Source of the DNA: Brevibacillus brevis
GTDB taxonomy: Bacteria; Bacillota; Bacilli; Brevibacillales; Brevibacillaceae
Length of the DNA stretch: 64,000 nt
Assembly: GCF_900637055.1 (NCBI RefSeq)
Contig: NZ_LR134338.1
Coordinates: 4,243,001 to 4,307,000, forward strand
Direction: 5' to 3'
Part shown: piece by piece, positions 55,001 through 64,000 of the stretch
How positions within the stretch are numbered: position 1 is the stretch's first letter
Layout: each line of letters opens with the position of its first letter
The notes under the pieces: model-generated
Told to the model about the DNA's origin: nothing
Seen by the model: the letters and a program-made list of their open reading frames with translations, nothing else
The model's database searches: none
Position numbers and translations under genes: made by a program

Positions 55001-55022
55001 GGATAACGTTTTCATTATAGCA
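55001..55022 (-). promoter_or_regulatory. Extended -10 promoter and cre (CcpA) box of the 5'-nucleotidase gene
   Basis: On the minus strand TGC-TATAAT (55014-55019 for the hexamer) is an extended -10. Overlapping its end, TGAAAACGTTATCC (55001-55014) matches the cre consensus TGWNANCGNTNWCA at 13 of 14 positions. Catabolite repression is therefore likely. Confidence 0.65.
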
Positions 55023-55053
55023 AAATTTGCTAGGACTATGGTGTGATATTTGT

Positions 55054-55845
55054 TTACTTTTTGTTTAGAAAGCTCTTGAAGGCTTCTGCCATTTTCTCTG
55101 GTGCCTCTACCATGCCCATATGTCCTACATCAGGCAGCAACACTTGCTCGACGTTGTTTTTATTTACTGTGAAAGTTTTTTCAGCAGGAATGATCTGGTC
55201 CTCTGTTCCTGCGACTAATAGCACAGGCAATGTCGTTTCTTGCAGCACATGATTGCGATCCACTCGATCACGCATGGCGATTAATGTTTGGATGGCTCCG
55301 ACCGGGCTCGTCGCAAACCCAATCTCTTTTGCCCGCTGGACTTCTTCTCTCAACGTGTCGATATGAGAAGGTGCGAACAGCTTCGGTACGAGGGCTTTGA
55401 TAAACGGCTCCATGCCATTTTGCCGAATGTTGTCTGCGCCTTTATCGCGGTTTGCCTTGGCAGTTTCGTCATCCGGATAAGGGGTCGAATGGATCAGCCC
55501 AAAGCTCGCCAGCTTGTCCGCATATTGATTTGCAAACGCCAAGGTCACATAGCCACCGAGCGAATGTCCAAACAGATGAATCTTCGCTAAACCCAGTCCT
55601 TCCACAAACAAACCCAGATCATCAGCAAAACGCTCCATCGAATACGGTTCATCAGGGGCCGAGCTGTCTCCATGTCCACGCAAATCGATCGCAATGACGC
55701 GATGCGTTTCGGACATGAGTGGCACTAGCTTATGCCAGTAAGATGAGCTTCCGCAAAAGCCGTGGATCAAAACAAGCGGCTCCCCCGTCCCTTCTTCTAC
55801 ATAGGCTATTTTGATGCCGTTACTGAGTTGGACTTCCTTTTTCAT
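55054..55845 (-). CDS. α/β-fold hydrolase
   Basis: A 263-residue hydrolase, start ATG 55845 (MKKEVQLSNGIKIAYVEEG) with AAAGGAG upstream. The oxyanion segment is HGFCGSSSYW, the nucleophile is Ser in FGHSLGGYV (~95) and the triad is completed by Asp in AGTEDQIIP and His in DVGHMGMVEAPEKM. The substrate is unknown. It is transcribed away from the next hydrolase gene. Confidence 0.85.
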   Translation of the reverse strand: MKKEVQLSNGIKIAYVEEGTGEPLVLIHGFCGSSSYWHKLVPLMSETHRVIAIDLRGHGDSSAPDEPYSMERFADDLGLFVEGLGLAKIHLFGHSLGGYVTLAFANQYADKLASFGLIHSTPYPDDETAKANRDKGADNIRQNGMEPFIKALVPKLFAPSHIDTLREEVQRAKEIGFATSPVGAIQTLIAMRDRVDRNHVLQETTLPVLLVAGTEDQIIPAEKTFTVNKNNVEQVLLPDVGHMGMVEAPEKMAEAFKSFLNKK

Positions 55846-55955
55846 CGAATCATGCTCCTTTATCGTTTGTTTACTTCTTGTCAACAAGTGCTTCCGACCC
55901 TTACGATTGGAAAATAACCCCTGTTCCGAAAAACATGAAAGAGGTGCATATGTAG

Positions 55956-56636
55956 ATGGTATACCCAAAAACAGGTTCCGTGATCGTCAGGGATGGGAGA
56001 GAAATGACGTACACGCACATTCAGGCAAATCAGACACCATCTCGCTCCGTCTGTTTTTTCTTTCCCGGAGCAAGCTATTCTTTCGACAGGCCTTATCTGT
56101 ATTATTCTACCATGCTTTTTTTGAGTAAACAGATTGATCTCGTCCATGTACACGCTGCGTATGGAAAAGACATCCCGGATTTCGAAACCAGTTCATTCGC
56201 AAAACGCAGCGCTTGGATCAGCGAGGATGTGAAAACGGTTGTCTTCCAGGTACTAGATCAGCAGGAGTATGAACATGTCTTCTTTCTCGGGAAATCACTC
56301 GGAACAGTTCCGATTGCATGTTCCTTGCTCAAGGAACCTCGTTTTTCCCGTTCGTCTGCAATCCTGTTGACTCCGTTGCTGAGGGAGGAGTTGGTCGTGG
56401 CAGACTTGCTTGCGCTGGAGCAAAATGTCTTTCTTGTCTCAGGTACTGCCGATCCCCACTACCATCAGCCTACACTCGAAAGAATCATTACATCCAAGCC
56501 AAATATTCATCGGTATCTGCCACAAAACGCAAAGCACTCCTTAGACATTGGTCTGCAGGTTGACCTTTCCCTGCAAGTCTTGCAGTCTATTATGGATGAA
56601 CTTGGTTGTTTCTTGGACAAGTCGCTGGACATTTAA
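55956..56636 (+). CDS. α/β-hydrolase-like protein
   Basis: A 226-residue protein, ATG 55956 with AAGAGGTG upstream. The pattern is FFFPGASYSFDRPYLYYS (oxyanion region), LGKSLGTVPIA (nucleophile Ser, ~111), SGTADPHYH (Asp) and NAKHSLDI (His). This is a small family of soluble hydrolases in Bacilli. The substrate is unknown. It converges on the hyper-basic gene, sharing 4 bases at the 3' ends. Confidence 0.78.
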   Translation: MVYPKTGSVIVRDGREMTYTHIQANQTPSRSVCFFFPGASYSFDRPYLYYSTMLFLSKQIDLVHVHAAYGKDIPDFETSSFAKRSAWISEDVKTVVFQVLDQQEYEHVFFLGKSLGTVPIACSLLKEPRFSRSSAILLTPLLREELVVADLLALEQNVFLVSGTADPHYHQPTLERIITSKPNIHRYLPQNAKHSLDIGLQVDLSLQVLQSIMDELGCFLDKSLDI

Positions 56637-57454
56637 GCAAAACGCTTCGATACCCGTTTCAACATTTTTTTCATTTGCTTGCGTCTGCATTGCAACACTT
56701 TTTGGATGAATTTTTTTTCGGACTTTTTCAAACATCCTTTCGGTACCCTTTTGATCGCTCTTTTGATTTCCGATGTAGGCAAAGATTGGATTTTTTTCAC
56801 CATCTTGTCAAGCTGCTTTCGATTTTCCCGCGTAAACCGCTTCAATCCGTAGGGAATTCGTTGCTTCTTTTTATCTCCGGTATGCAAGCAAAATTTGTAT
56901 GCTTTTTTACAGGAGAACTTATTCTTTGCTCTGCGAAGATTCCATTTAGAAGGATTGCCAAACAATGATAGGCCGTGATCGATGCCATACCATTTGTATT
57001 TCTTCCATGATTTTCTTCGGTAGAGAATCAAGTTGTGATTCGAACGGTCCGGGTTGAGAATCCATGCATCGAAAGCCACCAAACGCGCTAATTTTTTGGC
57101 ATTCTTGATATATTTGTGGGGTTTTTTCTTTACGTATGACTTCGCCTTTTTCCAAGGAATAACCTTCCTGGCATTGGCTTTAACAGAGACAAGACCGCGC
57201 TTAATGTACCCTCGTGGTCCTCTTACATGAGCCTGTAATACTTTTGCAACGGGTAACCCGAGTTTTTTGGCTAAGTAGGCAGCAATGTATTCGTTCGCGA
57301 CAAGAATGCGATAACTCTTGCGATGATGTGCCCGGACATTCGTTTTAAAGTATCCTTTCCGGTTTTTCCGTTTGCGAACACTCCAAATCAACCGACCGTA
57401 ACGCTTGCGCAAGTGCTTTCGATAACGCCATTTCAATTTCACCACACTTGTCAC
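56633..57454 (-). CDS. Hyper-basic HipA-like kinase-fold protein
   Basis: The 273-residue protein contains 87 Lys+Arg (32%) and only 9 Asp+Glu. Motifs of HipA/atypical kinases are present: LVANEYIAAYLAKKLGLPVAKV (~51-72), FDAWILNPDRSNHN (128-141, with D136 and N141 as catalytic-loop candidates) and YGIDHGLSLFG (157-167, D159 as metal ligand). Such charge would favour binding DNA, RNA or an anionic polymer. No HipB-like antitoxin gene is adjacent. Toxin function is not supported; a substrate is unknown. Confidence 0.7.
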   Translation of the reverse strand: MTSVVKLKWRYRKHLRKRYGRLIWSVRKRKNRKGYFKTNVRAHHRKSYRILVANEYIAAYLAKKLGLPVAKVLQAHVRGPRGYIKRGLVSVKANARKVIPWKKAKSYVKKKPHKYIKNAKKLARLVAFDAWILNPDRSNHNLILYRRKSWKKYKWYGIDHGLSLFGNPSKWNLRRAKNKFSCKKAYKFCLHTGDKKKQRIPYGLKRFTRENRKQLDKMVKKIQSLPTSEIKRAIKRVPKGCLKKSEKKFIQKVLQCRRKQMKKMLKRVSKRFA

Positions 57455-57505
57455 CCCTGTCCTGTTTTTTACAGTATACGAGTCTGGATTCCAATTGGTG
57501 AAACC

Positions 57506-57553
57506 AAACGGCCAACACCTCCCGTTTTTGGGTATAGCAGGTGTTGGCCGTTT
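57506..57553 (-). terminator. Strong hairpin downstream of the GyrI-like gene
   Basis: AAACGGCCAACACCT and AGGTGTTGGCCGTTT form a perfect 15-bp stem with a ~17-base loop. The following sequence is only weakly T-rich on either strand. Confidence 0.7.
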
Positions 57554-57577
57554 AGAGGTGTTGCTTCTTTCGTTCTT

Positions 57578-58054
57578 TTACCGAAGCGGGATAAAAATTT
57601 CGTACGTGTTCTCGACCCGAGCAGACTCATGCACAGAAGGAACGTACCGTTGATCATAGCGCTCCATGCGAAGAGCTTGCTCGTCCACCTGATGGCCATT
57701 TTCGTTGAGCCAGCCAAACAGGCCGTGGTATGTGTTTTGGACCTGTTCCATCGGTCCTGTGTGGGTAAAGCGGGCGTATGTCTTCGCTGGAATCGTGAAC
57801 CCGACCATGCCCTCAGGGATATGCTCGAAACGCTCTACTTCCACCACAATATACTCGGTATACATTTGGTACGTCTGATTCTCGTCGCTGATGTCATAAC
57901 GAACATCTGGTGAAATGACGAGAGGAATCTCATCCTGACGCTTCAAAAACGTCTCCCACAGCTTTGGCATGTATTCTACAAGCATGGGAAACGAACCAGA
58001 GAAGCTAAGCCCAACCAGATGCTTTTGCGGTACGTGAATGATCGTCCCTTCCAT
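57578..58054 (-). CDS. GyrI-like/AraC effector-binding domain protein
   Basis: A 158-residue stand-alone SOUL/GyrI-like small-molecule-binding domain. The pattern EGTIIHVPQKHLVGLSFSG at the N-terminus and YIVVEVERFEHIPEGMVGFTIPAKTYARFTHTGPMEQVQNTYHGLFGWL in two spans is typical. Members bind amphipathic ligands or drugs. No DNA-binding domain is present. Confidence 0.8.
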   Translation of the reverse strand: MEGTIIHVPQKHLVGLSFSGSFPMLVEYMPKLWETFLKRQDEIPLVISPDVRYDISDENQTYQMYTEYIVVEVERFEHIPEGMVGFTIPAKTYARFTHTGPMEQVQNTYHGLFGWLNENGHQVDEQALRMERYDQRYVPSVHESARVENTYEIFIPLR

Positions 58055-58126
58055 GTCTCCACCTCATTCATCTGCATTTTCCTTCGTATTTTGACAAGGG
58101 GTGGAAAAATCCTGCAAGAAGGCAAA

Positions 58127-58160
58127 AAAAGCACCTCCTGCATCAGCAAGGAAGTGCTTT
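58127..58160 (-). terminator. Terminator of the hemAXCDBL operon
   Basis: On the minus strand AAAGCACTTCC...GGAGGTGCTTTT is followed by TTTTGCC. It lies just after hemL and marks the operon end. Confidence 0.85.
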
Positions 58161-58175
58161 CTTCTTTTCATTGCT

Positions 58176-59465
58176 TTATTCAAACGCTTTTTTCATCGCT
58201 TTGTAGCTAGCTTCAATCGTCCGTTCGATATCTTCATCAGTATGAGCCAAGGAAACGAACATGCCCTCAAACTGGGACGGCGGGATCATGACGCCTTCCT
58301 CCAGCAGATAGCTAAAGTACGCAGAGAAACGCTCCAGATCGGAAGTTTTCGCTGTTTCGTAGTTGATAACCGGCGTTTCTGTGAAGAACAGACAAACCAT
58401 CGAACCAACGCGATTGAGCGTGTGCGGAATCCCCAGCTTCTTGGCATTGTCAGCCAAGCCTTCAGCCAAACGAGCAGACATCTTCTCCAAACGCTCGTAA
58501 GCGCCTGGTTTGCTGAGCTCTTGCAAGGTAGTCAAGCCAGCAGCCATCGCCAAAGGATTACCCGACAGCGTCCCTGCCTGATAGATTGGTCCTGCTGGAG
58601 CCACTTGCTGCATGATCTCCCGTTTGCCGCCGTACGCACCGACTGGCAAGCCACCGCCGATGACTTTTCCCATCGTTGTCAAATCTGGGGTAATGCCGTA
58701 CAGCTCTTGTGCACCGCCCAATGCTACACGGAAGCCAGTCATGACTTCATCGAAAATAAGCAGAGTCCCATGCTTCTCCGTAATTTCACGCAGTCCTTCG
58801 AGGAAGCCTGGCTGTGGAGGAACAACCCCCATGTTGCCGCCGATTGGCTCTACAATAACTGCTGCCAGATCATCGCCAAACGCTTCAAATGCCAGTTTGA
58901 CGCTTTCCAGATCATTGTAAGGAACCGTAATCGTGTTGTGTGCCGTTCCTTCAGGTACGCCTGGGCTGTCTGGAAGTCCTAGTGTAGCCACACCGGAACC
59001 CGCTTTGATCAACAGGCTGTCGGCATGACCATGGTAGCAGCCTTCGAACTTCATGATTTTGTTGCGTCTGGTATAGCCACGCGCGAGGCGCAGAGCGCTC
59101 ATCGTCGCCTCTGTACCGGAGTTTACCATGCGCACGACTTCTACAGATGGCACAATCTCACAAACGAGCTTTGCCATTTCTGTTTCCCGCTCAGTCGGTG
59201 CACCAAAGCTTGTTCCAAGCGCAGCTACTTCCGTAATCGCTGCAAGGACACGCGGATGCGCATGACCCAAGATCAATGGACCCCACGAGCCGATATAGTC
59301 AATATAGCTGTTTCCATCCACATCAAAAATGCGGGAGCCTTCTCCCTTTGCGATGTAAACAGGATTGCCTCCAACACTCTTAAAGGCACGAACCGGACTG
59401 TTTACTCCGCCTGGTATGTAATGCTGTGCTTCTGCAAATAACTGAGTAGATTTTTCTCTATTCAT
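58176..59465 (-). CDS. hemL: Glutamate-1-semialdehyde 2,1-aminomutase
   Basis: PLP enzyme making 5-aminolevulinate in the C5 route. ATG 59465 ([28 protein letters not shown]) has GAGGTGAG upstream. Length is 429 residues. The PLP lysine is in [18 protein letters not shown] (~265). It is the last gene of hemAXCDBL, seven bases after hemB. Confidence 0.96.
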   Translation of the reverse strand: MNREKSTQLFAEAQHYIPGGVNSPVRAFKSVGGNPVYIAKGEGSRIFDVDGNSYIDYIGSWGPLILGHAHPRVLAAITEVAALGTSFGAPTERETEMAKLVCEIVPSVEVVRMVNSGTEATMSALRLARGYTRRNKIMKFEGCYHGHADSLLIKAGSGVATLGLPDSPGVPEGTAHNTITVPYNDLESVKLAFEAFGDDLAAVIVEPIGGNMGVVPPQPGFLEGLREITEKHGTLLIFDEVMTGFRVALGGAQELYGITPDLTTMGKVIGGGLPVGAYGGKREIMQQVAPAGPIYQAGTLSGNPLAMAAGLTTLQELSKPGAYERLEKMSARLAEGLADNAKKLGIPHTLNRVGSMVCLFFTETPVINYETAKTSDLERFSAYFSYLLEEGVMIPPSQFEGMFVSLAHTDEDIERTIEASYKAMKKAFE

Positions 59466-59472
59466 CTCGTGC

Positions 59473-60447
59473 TCACCTCGCCAGCCATTTTGCAACATCT
59501 TTTGCATGGTACGTAATGATCAAATCTGCACCTGCGCGCTTGAAGCCAACCAATGTTTCCATAACGATACGCTCTTCATCGATCCAGCCATTCAGAGCTG
59601 CCGCTTTTACCATGGAATACTCGGCACTCACATTGTAAGCCACAATTGGCAGGTTGAAGTTCTCACGCAGACGAAGAACCATGTCCATGAAGGCAAGACC
59701 TGGCTTCACGATTAAGAAGTCCGCGCCTTCTTTTACATCGGAAGCTGCCTCGCGCAGACCTTCACGTGCATTGGCCGCGTCCATTTGGTAGCTTTTGCGA
59801 TCGCCGAATTGTGGAGTCGAGCCTGCCGCATCGCGGAACGGCCCGTAGAAGGCAGAAGCGTATTTCACCGCATAGGACATGATCGGAATGTGTTCAAAAC
59901 CAGCCTCGTCCAAAGCTTCACGGATTGCCATCACGAAACCGTCCATCATGTTGGAAGGTGCAATAATATCTGCTCCAGCTTTTGCTTGGGAAACAGCGGT
60001 CTGACCCAAAAGCTTCAATGTTTCGTCATTCACGACTTCGCCTTCGTGAATGACACCACAGTGTCCATGATCGGTGTATTCACACAGGCATGTATCAGCA
60101 ATCACGATCATTTCCGGATAGGCTTCCTTGATCAGACGCATCGCCTGTTGGGTGATCGCATCATCATTGTATGCCTCTGTTCCGCATGCGTCTTTATGCG
60201 TTGGTACCCCAAACATCAAAACAGCTTGAATTCCCAGAGCTACGATTTCCTTCATCTCTTCTGCTAGTGTGTCCAAGGAGAGCTGATACACGCCTGGCAT
60301 GGAAGGAATCTCATTCTTAATACCGGTTCCTTCCACTACGAACAACGGATAAATCAAGTCTTCCACCCGTACGTGGTTCTCCCGCACCAGATTGCGCATA
60401 GCCGCGCTTTTACGAAGACGGCGATGTCGGTCAAATGTTTGTGCCAT
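59473..60447 (-). CDS. hemB: Delta-aminolevulinic acid dehydratase (porphobilinogen synthase)
   Basis: Condenses two 5-aminolevulinate molecules. The 324-residue TIM-barrel enzyme has the zinc-type cysteine motif [14 protein letters not shown] (~118-131), one Schiff-base Lys in [19 protein letters not shown] (~194) and another in [11 protein letters not shown] (~247). Its start overlaps the end of hemD by 17 bases. Confidence 0.96.
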   Translation of the reverse strand: MAQTFDRHRRLRKSAAMRNLVRENHVRVEDLIYPLFVVEGTGIKNEIPSMPGVYQLSLDTLAEEMKEIVALGIQAVLMFGVPTHKDACGTEAYNDDAITQQAMRLIKEAYPEMIVIADTCLCEYTDHGHCGVIHEGEVVNDETLKLLGQTAVSQAKAGADIIAPSNMMDGFVMAIREALDEAGFEHIPIMSYAVKYASAFYGPFRDAAGSTPQFGDRKSYQMDAANAREGLREAASDVKEGADFLIVKPGLAFMDMVLRLRENFNLPIVAYNVSAEYSMVKAAALNGWIDEERIVMETLVGFKRAGADLIITYHAKDVAKWLAR

Positions 60448-61243
60448 GTCGATTCCCTCCCAGGTTCTCTATAATAGCTGCTAGTAATCCTTCCACGGTG
60501 TACTCACTCGCTACGACATGAACAGAAAGCCCGTTTTGTTTTGCTGTATCTGCCGTTATTGGTCCGATACAGGCTATCTGAACGTGCTTGAGCCAGTCAA
60601 ACGATGCATAGGGCTCCATCGCTGCCATAAAATGCGTCACCGTTGAAGAGCTGGTAAACAAGATGATATCGATGAGACCTTGCTGGAGCTTTTCCGCTGC
60701 GTCTGGAGCCTGCTCTTCATCAATGACAGTGTGATACACGTCTACCTCTGTCACAGCAAGCCCCAAGCGGGCCAACTCCTTTGGCAGTGCCTTGCGGGCA
60801 ATATCTGCACGAGGCAGCAGAACGCGCTGACCAGGAAGCAGCTGATCATACAGGCTCGACAGCAAGCCTTCCGCCACGTAATCAGACGGAATGACAGCTA
60901 CTTCGAGCCCGTGATGCTCAAGCGCCTTGGCCGTCTTCGGACCGACCGCAGCAATTTTGCCAGTGAACGCTTCGAGTCCTGCCCCGACCTCGCGCATGCG
61001 CTCCAAGAAGAAGCGCACGCCATTCACACTCGTGAACACCACCCAGTCGTATGTTGGCAACTGGGTGATGGCTTCGTCGAGCTTGGCAGTGTCCGTCGGC
61101 GGCATCATTTTTAACAGGGGAAATGCGTACGCTGCTCCCCCTAACCGCTCGATATGTTCAACGAGCTCGCGAACTTGACTTCTTGCCCGCGTGACCATGA
61201 TGCACTTGCCAGTCAGCGGCTTGTGCGATCCATGGACAATCAT
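60431..61243 (-). CDS. hemD: Uroporphyrinogen-III synthase
   Basis: Cyclises hydroxymethylbilane with ring D inversion. The 270-residue two-lobed protein has the weakly conserved family pattern ([74 protein letters not shown]). Identity is secured by position between hemC and hemB. It overlaps hemC by four bases. Confidence 0.93.
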   Translation of the reverse strand: MIVHGSHKPLTGKCIMVTRARSQVRELVEHIERLGGAAYAFPLLKMMPPTDTAKLDEAITQLPTYDWVVFTSVNGVRFFLERMREVGAGLEAFTGKIAAVGPKTAKALEHHGLEVAVIPSDYVAEGLLSSLYDQLLPGQRVLLPRADIARKALPKELARLGLAVTEVDVYHTVIDEEQAPDAAEKLQQGLIDIILFTSSSTVTHFMAAMEPYASFDWLKHVQIACIGPITADTAKQNGLSVHVVASEYTVEGLLAAIIENLGGNRHGTNI

Positions 61244-62169
61244 TGCTCATTCTCCCGCAATACTTGCGCAAGTACATCTCCCGCTCCCTGCGCCAGAAGG
61301 GCTTCCGCCACTTGAATGCCCAGTGCTAACGGATCTTGGCCAGTCGCCGTGTTTTTGAATATTTGCTTCCCATCTGGGGAGCCAACCATTCCTGTTAAAG
61401 TAATTTCATTGTTCTCTCCAACTGTCGCATATGCACCAATTGGCACCTGACAGCCGCCTTGGAGTTTGTGCAGGAAGCTGCGCTCTGCTGTTACCGCCAA
61501 ACGCGTCGGTGCGTCATCAAACTGCTTCAAGAGAGCGAGTGTCTCCTTATCGTCTGCACGGCATTCGATAGCAAGCGCTCCTTGACCGACTGCCGGCAAG
61601 CTGATTTCAACAGGCAGGAATTGCGAGATGTTGCCTTCAAAATTCACGCGCTCAAGTCCAGCCGCAGCGAGAATGATGGCATCAAAATTGCCTTCCTCCA
61701 TTTTGCGTATGCGCGTATCAATATTTCCACGCAGAGATTCGATCTGAATGTCAGGGCGATGTGCAAGAATTTGTGCAGAACGGCGCAAGCTACTGGTCCC
61801 TACCAAAGCTCCTTGCGGCAATTCATCCAACGTCTTGCCGTCCTTGGAAAGCAGGACATCCCGAGGATCAACACGCTTCGGAATCGCGCCGATTACCAAG
61901 CCCTCTGGCAATTCTGCCGGCATATCCTTCAAGCTGTGTACCGCAAAATCGGTTTCCTTATCGAACAAGGATTGCTCGATTTCTTTGACAAACAACCCTT
62001 TTCCGCCTACTTTGGACAAGGTTACATCGAGGATTCGATCGCCTTTTGTCACGATTTCATGCAATTCAAAATCAGCTTCAGGCGCGAACCCCTTCAGTTT
62101 ATCTACGACCCAATTCGTTTGAGTGAGCGCCAATTTGCTGCGACGCGTTCCCACTTTCCATTTTCCCAT
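61240..62169 (-). CDS. hemC: Porphobilinogen deaminase (hydroxymethylbilane synthase)
   Basis: Polymerises four porphobilinogens on a dipyrromethane cofactor. The cofactor Cys is in FLHKLQGGCQVPIGAYA (~240). Arg-rich substrate motifs GTRRSKLAL (N-terminal) and SSLRRSAQIL are present. Length is 309 residues. It starts 24 bases after hemX. Confidence 0.96.
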   Translation of the reverse strand: MGKWKVGTRRSKLALTQTNWVVDKLKGFAPEADFELHEIVTKGDRILDVTLSKVGGKGLFVKEIEQSLFDKETDFAVHSLKDMPAELPEGLVIGAIPKRVDPRDVLLSKDGKTLDELPQGALVGTSSLRRSAQILAHRPDIQIESLRGNIDTRIRKMEEGNFDAIILAAAGLERVNFEGNISQFLPVEISLPAVGQGALAIECRADDKETLALLKQFDDAPTRLAVTAERSFLHKLQGGCQVPIGAYATVGENNEITLTGMVGSPDGKQIFKNTATGQDPLALGIQVAEALLAQGAGDVLAQVLRENEQ

Positions 62170-62193
62170 GACAGCCTCCTTGATGAACAGCCC

Positions 62194-63012
62194 CTACCAC
62201 CAGTCGTGAAATGTAGAAGTAGTGAAGCCTAAAAAATTGATAAGCAGTAACAAAAACGCCAGGACGTTCCACTGCGCGAGTCTGCGCATCTGCACCGTAT
62301 CCCGATAGCGTTGGTACAGCCACAGCGAATAAATCGCAAGAACCAGCACGGAGAGCAATACTTTTGAATCTAGCAGAAATTTCTCCGGCAAAACCATTTT
62401 ACCCCAAATGATCCCTAATACAATCGAAAGCAAGAGCATCGGTACACCCAGCATGTTCATACGGTACGCGTAGCCTTCCAATTGATCGAGGCTGGGCAAA
62501 CGCCTGAGCAGCGGCGACCAGCGTCTTCCCTTGAGCATTTTGTGCTGAAGCAAGTACATGGCCGAGAAGATCATGGAGAGCGAGAACGCCCCGTAGCTGA
62601 ACATGGCCAGTGTTACATGCGTCAACAATAGCTCAGAGGTCAAAATGCTCGATACAGCCTCAATCGGCGTTTCCGGCAAAAACATCGACATGACGAGCAC
62701 GACGAACCCGATAATATTAGTAAAAAAAACCAGCAAATCAATCCGAAAAAAATAGTGAATGGCAAGCGACAAGCCTACCAGCACCCATGAATAAAAAAAG
62801 AGCGTCTCAAACAGCGTAATGACTGGAAAATACCCCTTCATGACTGCTTGCGAGACAAAAAATGCGGTTTGCAAGGCCCAAACGACAACAAGCAACCCGA
62901 AAGCCAGACGATTGACTTTCCGGTTGCTTTGCAAGAAGTCGTTAAAATAGAAGAGAACACTTGCAGCGTAGAGAAAGATCGTCAAGTCGTAGATCCATCT
63001 CACCTCGGCCAT
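62194..63012 (-). CDS. hemX: HemX membrane protein (cytochrome c assembly-like)
   Basis: A 272-residue polytopic protein with about eight hydrophobic helices, start ATG 63012 (MAEVRWIYDLTIFLYAASVLFYFN) with GGGGGAGAGAG upstream. It has the CcmC/CcsA-like fold pattern. In Bacillus, HemX lowers the amount of glutamyl-tRNA reductase, whose gene lies directly upstream here. Confidence 0.9.
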   Translation of the reverse strand: MAEVRWIYDLTIFLYAASVLFYFNDFLQSNRKVNRLAFGLLVVVWALQTAFFVSQAVMKGYFPVITLFETLFFYSWVLVGLSLAIHYFFRIDLLVFFTNIIGFVVLVMSMFLPETPIEAVSSILTSELLLTHVTLAMFSYGAFSLSMIFSAMYLLQHKMLKGRRWSPLLRRLPSLDQLEGYAYRMNMLGVPMLLLSIVLGIIWGKMVLPEKFLLDSKVLLSVLVLAIYSLWLYQRYRDTVQMRRLAQWNVLAFLLLLINFLGFTTSTFHDWW

Positions 63013-63074
63013 GCACTCTCTCCCCCACTTTCCCAATCGGTTTCTAACAGTAGCAGATAGATTGTCAGGTCAGC

Positions 63075-64000
63075 TTAGTCAGGGAACCGGGAAGCCAATA
63101 CCTGCTCCCGAGAAGAAGATGTCTGTTTATTTTTATCGTTAGCCCAGATTGCTTCCTGTTCTTTTCGCTCCAGGATTTCCTCCAACGCAAACATTTTCTC
63201 GAAAATATCCAGTACTTCTTCCCCATCTTTGGTAGCTGCCATTTCTTTTAAACGCACGACCGGATCGTGCAACAGTTGATTGACAATGCCCTTGGTTGTC
63301 TTGCGGATGATATGCATCTCCCGCTCAGACAGGTTCGGCAGCTTGTTTTCGATTTTCCGCATCGCTTCGCTTTGAATCGTGTTTGCCTTGTCACGCAGTG
63401 CTGCGATGAGTGGCGCCACGCCAAGCGTCTGGTACCAGGTCGTGAATGCCACGATCTCTTCTTGAATCATGACATCCAGACGTTCCGCTTCACGAGAACG
63501 TTCCGCTACGTTACTCGCAACGATTCCTTCCAGATCGTCAATATCATATAAAAATACGTTATCAAGATCATGCAAGTCAGGATTCAAGTCGCGAGGAACC
63601 GCGATATCCACCATGAACAACGGACGATGCTTCCGTTGTTTCATGATCGGAGCCAGTTCTTTTTTGCCGAGGACATAACCTGTCGCTCCAGTCGAGCTGA
63701 TGACGATGTCTGCTGTGAGCAGTGCCTCTGGCAGCTGCTCCATCGTACAGGAGTCACCCTTGAACTTTTCTGCCAAAAGCTGCGCTCGCTCCAATGTACG
63801 ATTCGCTACCATGACGCGTTCCGATCCATTGGCGTGCAGGTGTTTGGCGGTCAGCTCGCTCATTTTGCCCGCTCCGACGATCAGGACAGACTTCCCTGCG
63901 AAGGAACCGAAGATCTTTTTCCCCAGCTCGACAGCAGCGTAGCTGACAGAAACCGCATTTTGTCCAATCGCTGTCTCTGTATGGGCACGCTTGGCGAACG
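63075..64000 (-). CDS. hemA: Glutamyl-tRNA reductase (partial; N-terminus beyond window)
   Basis: The frame is open from the window edge to the stop at 63075, about 308 residues. Visible are FAKRAHTETAIGQNAVSVSYAAVELGKKIFG, the NADPH-binding VLIVGAGKMSEL, and the C-terminal dimerisation region (LRDKANTIQSEAMRKIENKLPNLSEREMHIIRKTTKGIVNQLLHDP in segments). The catalytic Cys region lies outside. It catalyses the first committed step of the C5 haem route and heads hemAXCDBL. Confidence 0.96.
   Translation of the reverse strand, partial: FAKRAHTETAIGQNAVSVSYAAVELGKKIFGSFAGKSVLIVGAGKMSELTAKHLHANGSERVMVANRTLERAQLLAEKFKGDSCTMEQLPEALLTADIVISSTGATGYVLGKKELAPIMKQRKHRPLFMVDIAVPRDLNPDLHDLDNVFLYDIDDLEGIVASNVAERSREAERLDVMIQEEIVAFTTWYQTLGVAPLIAALRDKANTIQSEAMRKIENKLPNLSEREMHIIRKTTKGIVNQLLHDPVVRLKEMAATKDGEEVLDIFEKMFALEEILERKEQEAIWANDKNKQTSSSREQVLASRFPD

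Noticed and set aside
56633-57454. HipAB toxin–antitoxin module
   Set aside because: No HTH antitoxin gene is adjacent, and the protein is far shorter than HipA and unusually basic.
57323-57913. 196-codon plus-strand frame spanning the HipA-like/GyrI-like gap
   Set aside because: It runs antisense through two genes and a strong hairpin and has no start signals.

Overview
The window reads as a Brevibacillus-type spore-forming Firmicute (Paenibacillaceae/Bacillaceae). The backbone follows the Bacillus order safA–pheA–pheB–obg–spo0B–rpmA–prp–rplU–rng–spoIVFB/FA–minCD–mreBCD–radC–maf–spoIIB–comC–folC–valS–ysxE–spoVID–hem genes, with strong AGGAGG ribosome-binding sites and GTG/TTG starts. Almost every gene is on the minus strand. 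Species assignment is inference from gene content; no 16S gene is present.

Layout from left to right. 1-1.1 kb holds the N-terminal part of a SafA-like LysM coat protein with a 15-residue tandem repeat. 1.2-6 kb is an amino-acid operon (pheB, hom, thrC, thrB, pheA). 6-8.1 kb has a tiny plus-strand gene and a Rex-controlled yjlC-ndh pair. 8.2-13.6 kb has a PilZ-like gene, obgE, spo0B, the L27/Prp/L21 ribosomal operon and rng. 13.7-15.4 kb is a 1.68-kb transposon-like unit carrying a phzF-family gene; it interrupts a GNAT/AAC(6')-like acetyltransferase gene. 15.9-26 kb carries spoIVFB/FA, a cold-shock gene, rodA, minD, minC, a large PBP2, mreD, mreC and mreB. 26.4-29.8 kb is a tyrosine-recombinase element that splits radC inside its catalytic HNHPSGD motif. 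30.4-37.7 kb has maf, a DUF4321 gene, spoIIB, a prepilin peptidase, fabH with a FapR box, a structured probable ncRNA, murC and folC. 37.7-43.6 kb has T-box-controlled valS and a three-gene partner-switching module. 44-47.6 kb has two CotS-like genes and spoVID. 47.6-51 kb has cgoX-cpfC-hemE, the later steps of the coproporphyrin haem route. 51-58 kb is accessory: a PadR/HAAS/DUF4097 cassette, a secreted 5'-nucleotidase with a cre box, two hydrolases, a hyper-basic HipA-like kinase and a GyrI-like protein. 58-64 kb is hemA(partial)-hemX-hemC-hemD-hemB-hemL.

Functionally the window joins three programmes. One is cell shape and envelope: MreBCD, PBP2, RodA, MinCD and MurC. The second is sporulation: Spo0B, SpoIVFA/B, SpoIIB, SafA, SpoVID and CotS-like kinases. 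The third is haem synthesis, in two blocks that together run from glutamyl-tRNA to coprohaem.

The strongest unusual signals are the TnsB/TniA-style mini-transposon (TGT...ACA ends, 5-bp target duplication, 20-bp-periodic end repeats, no transposase), the radC element with one intact and one catalytically degenerate tyrosine recombinase plus an XRE regulator, a ~220-nt self-complementary RNA candidate near fabH, a three-copy ~78-bp dispersed intergenic repeat, a PBP2 with four ~48-residue repeats, and a kinase-like protein with 87 Lys/Arg against 9 Asp/Glu.
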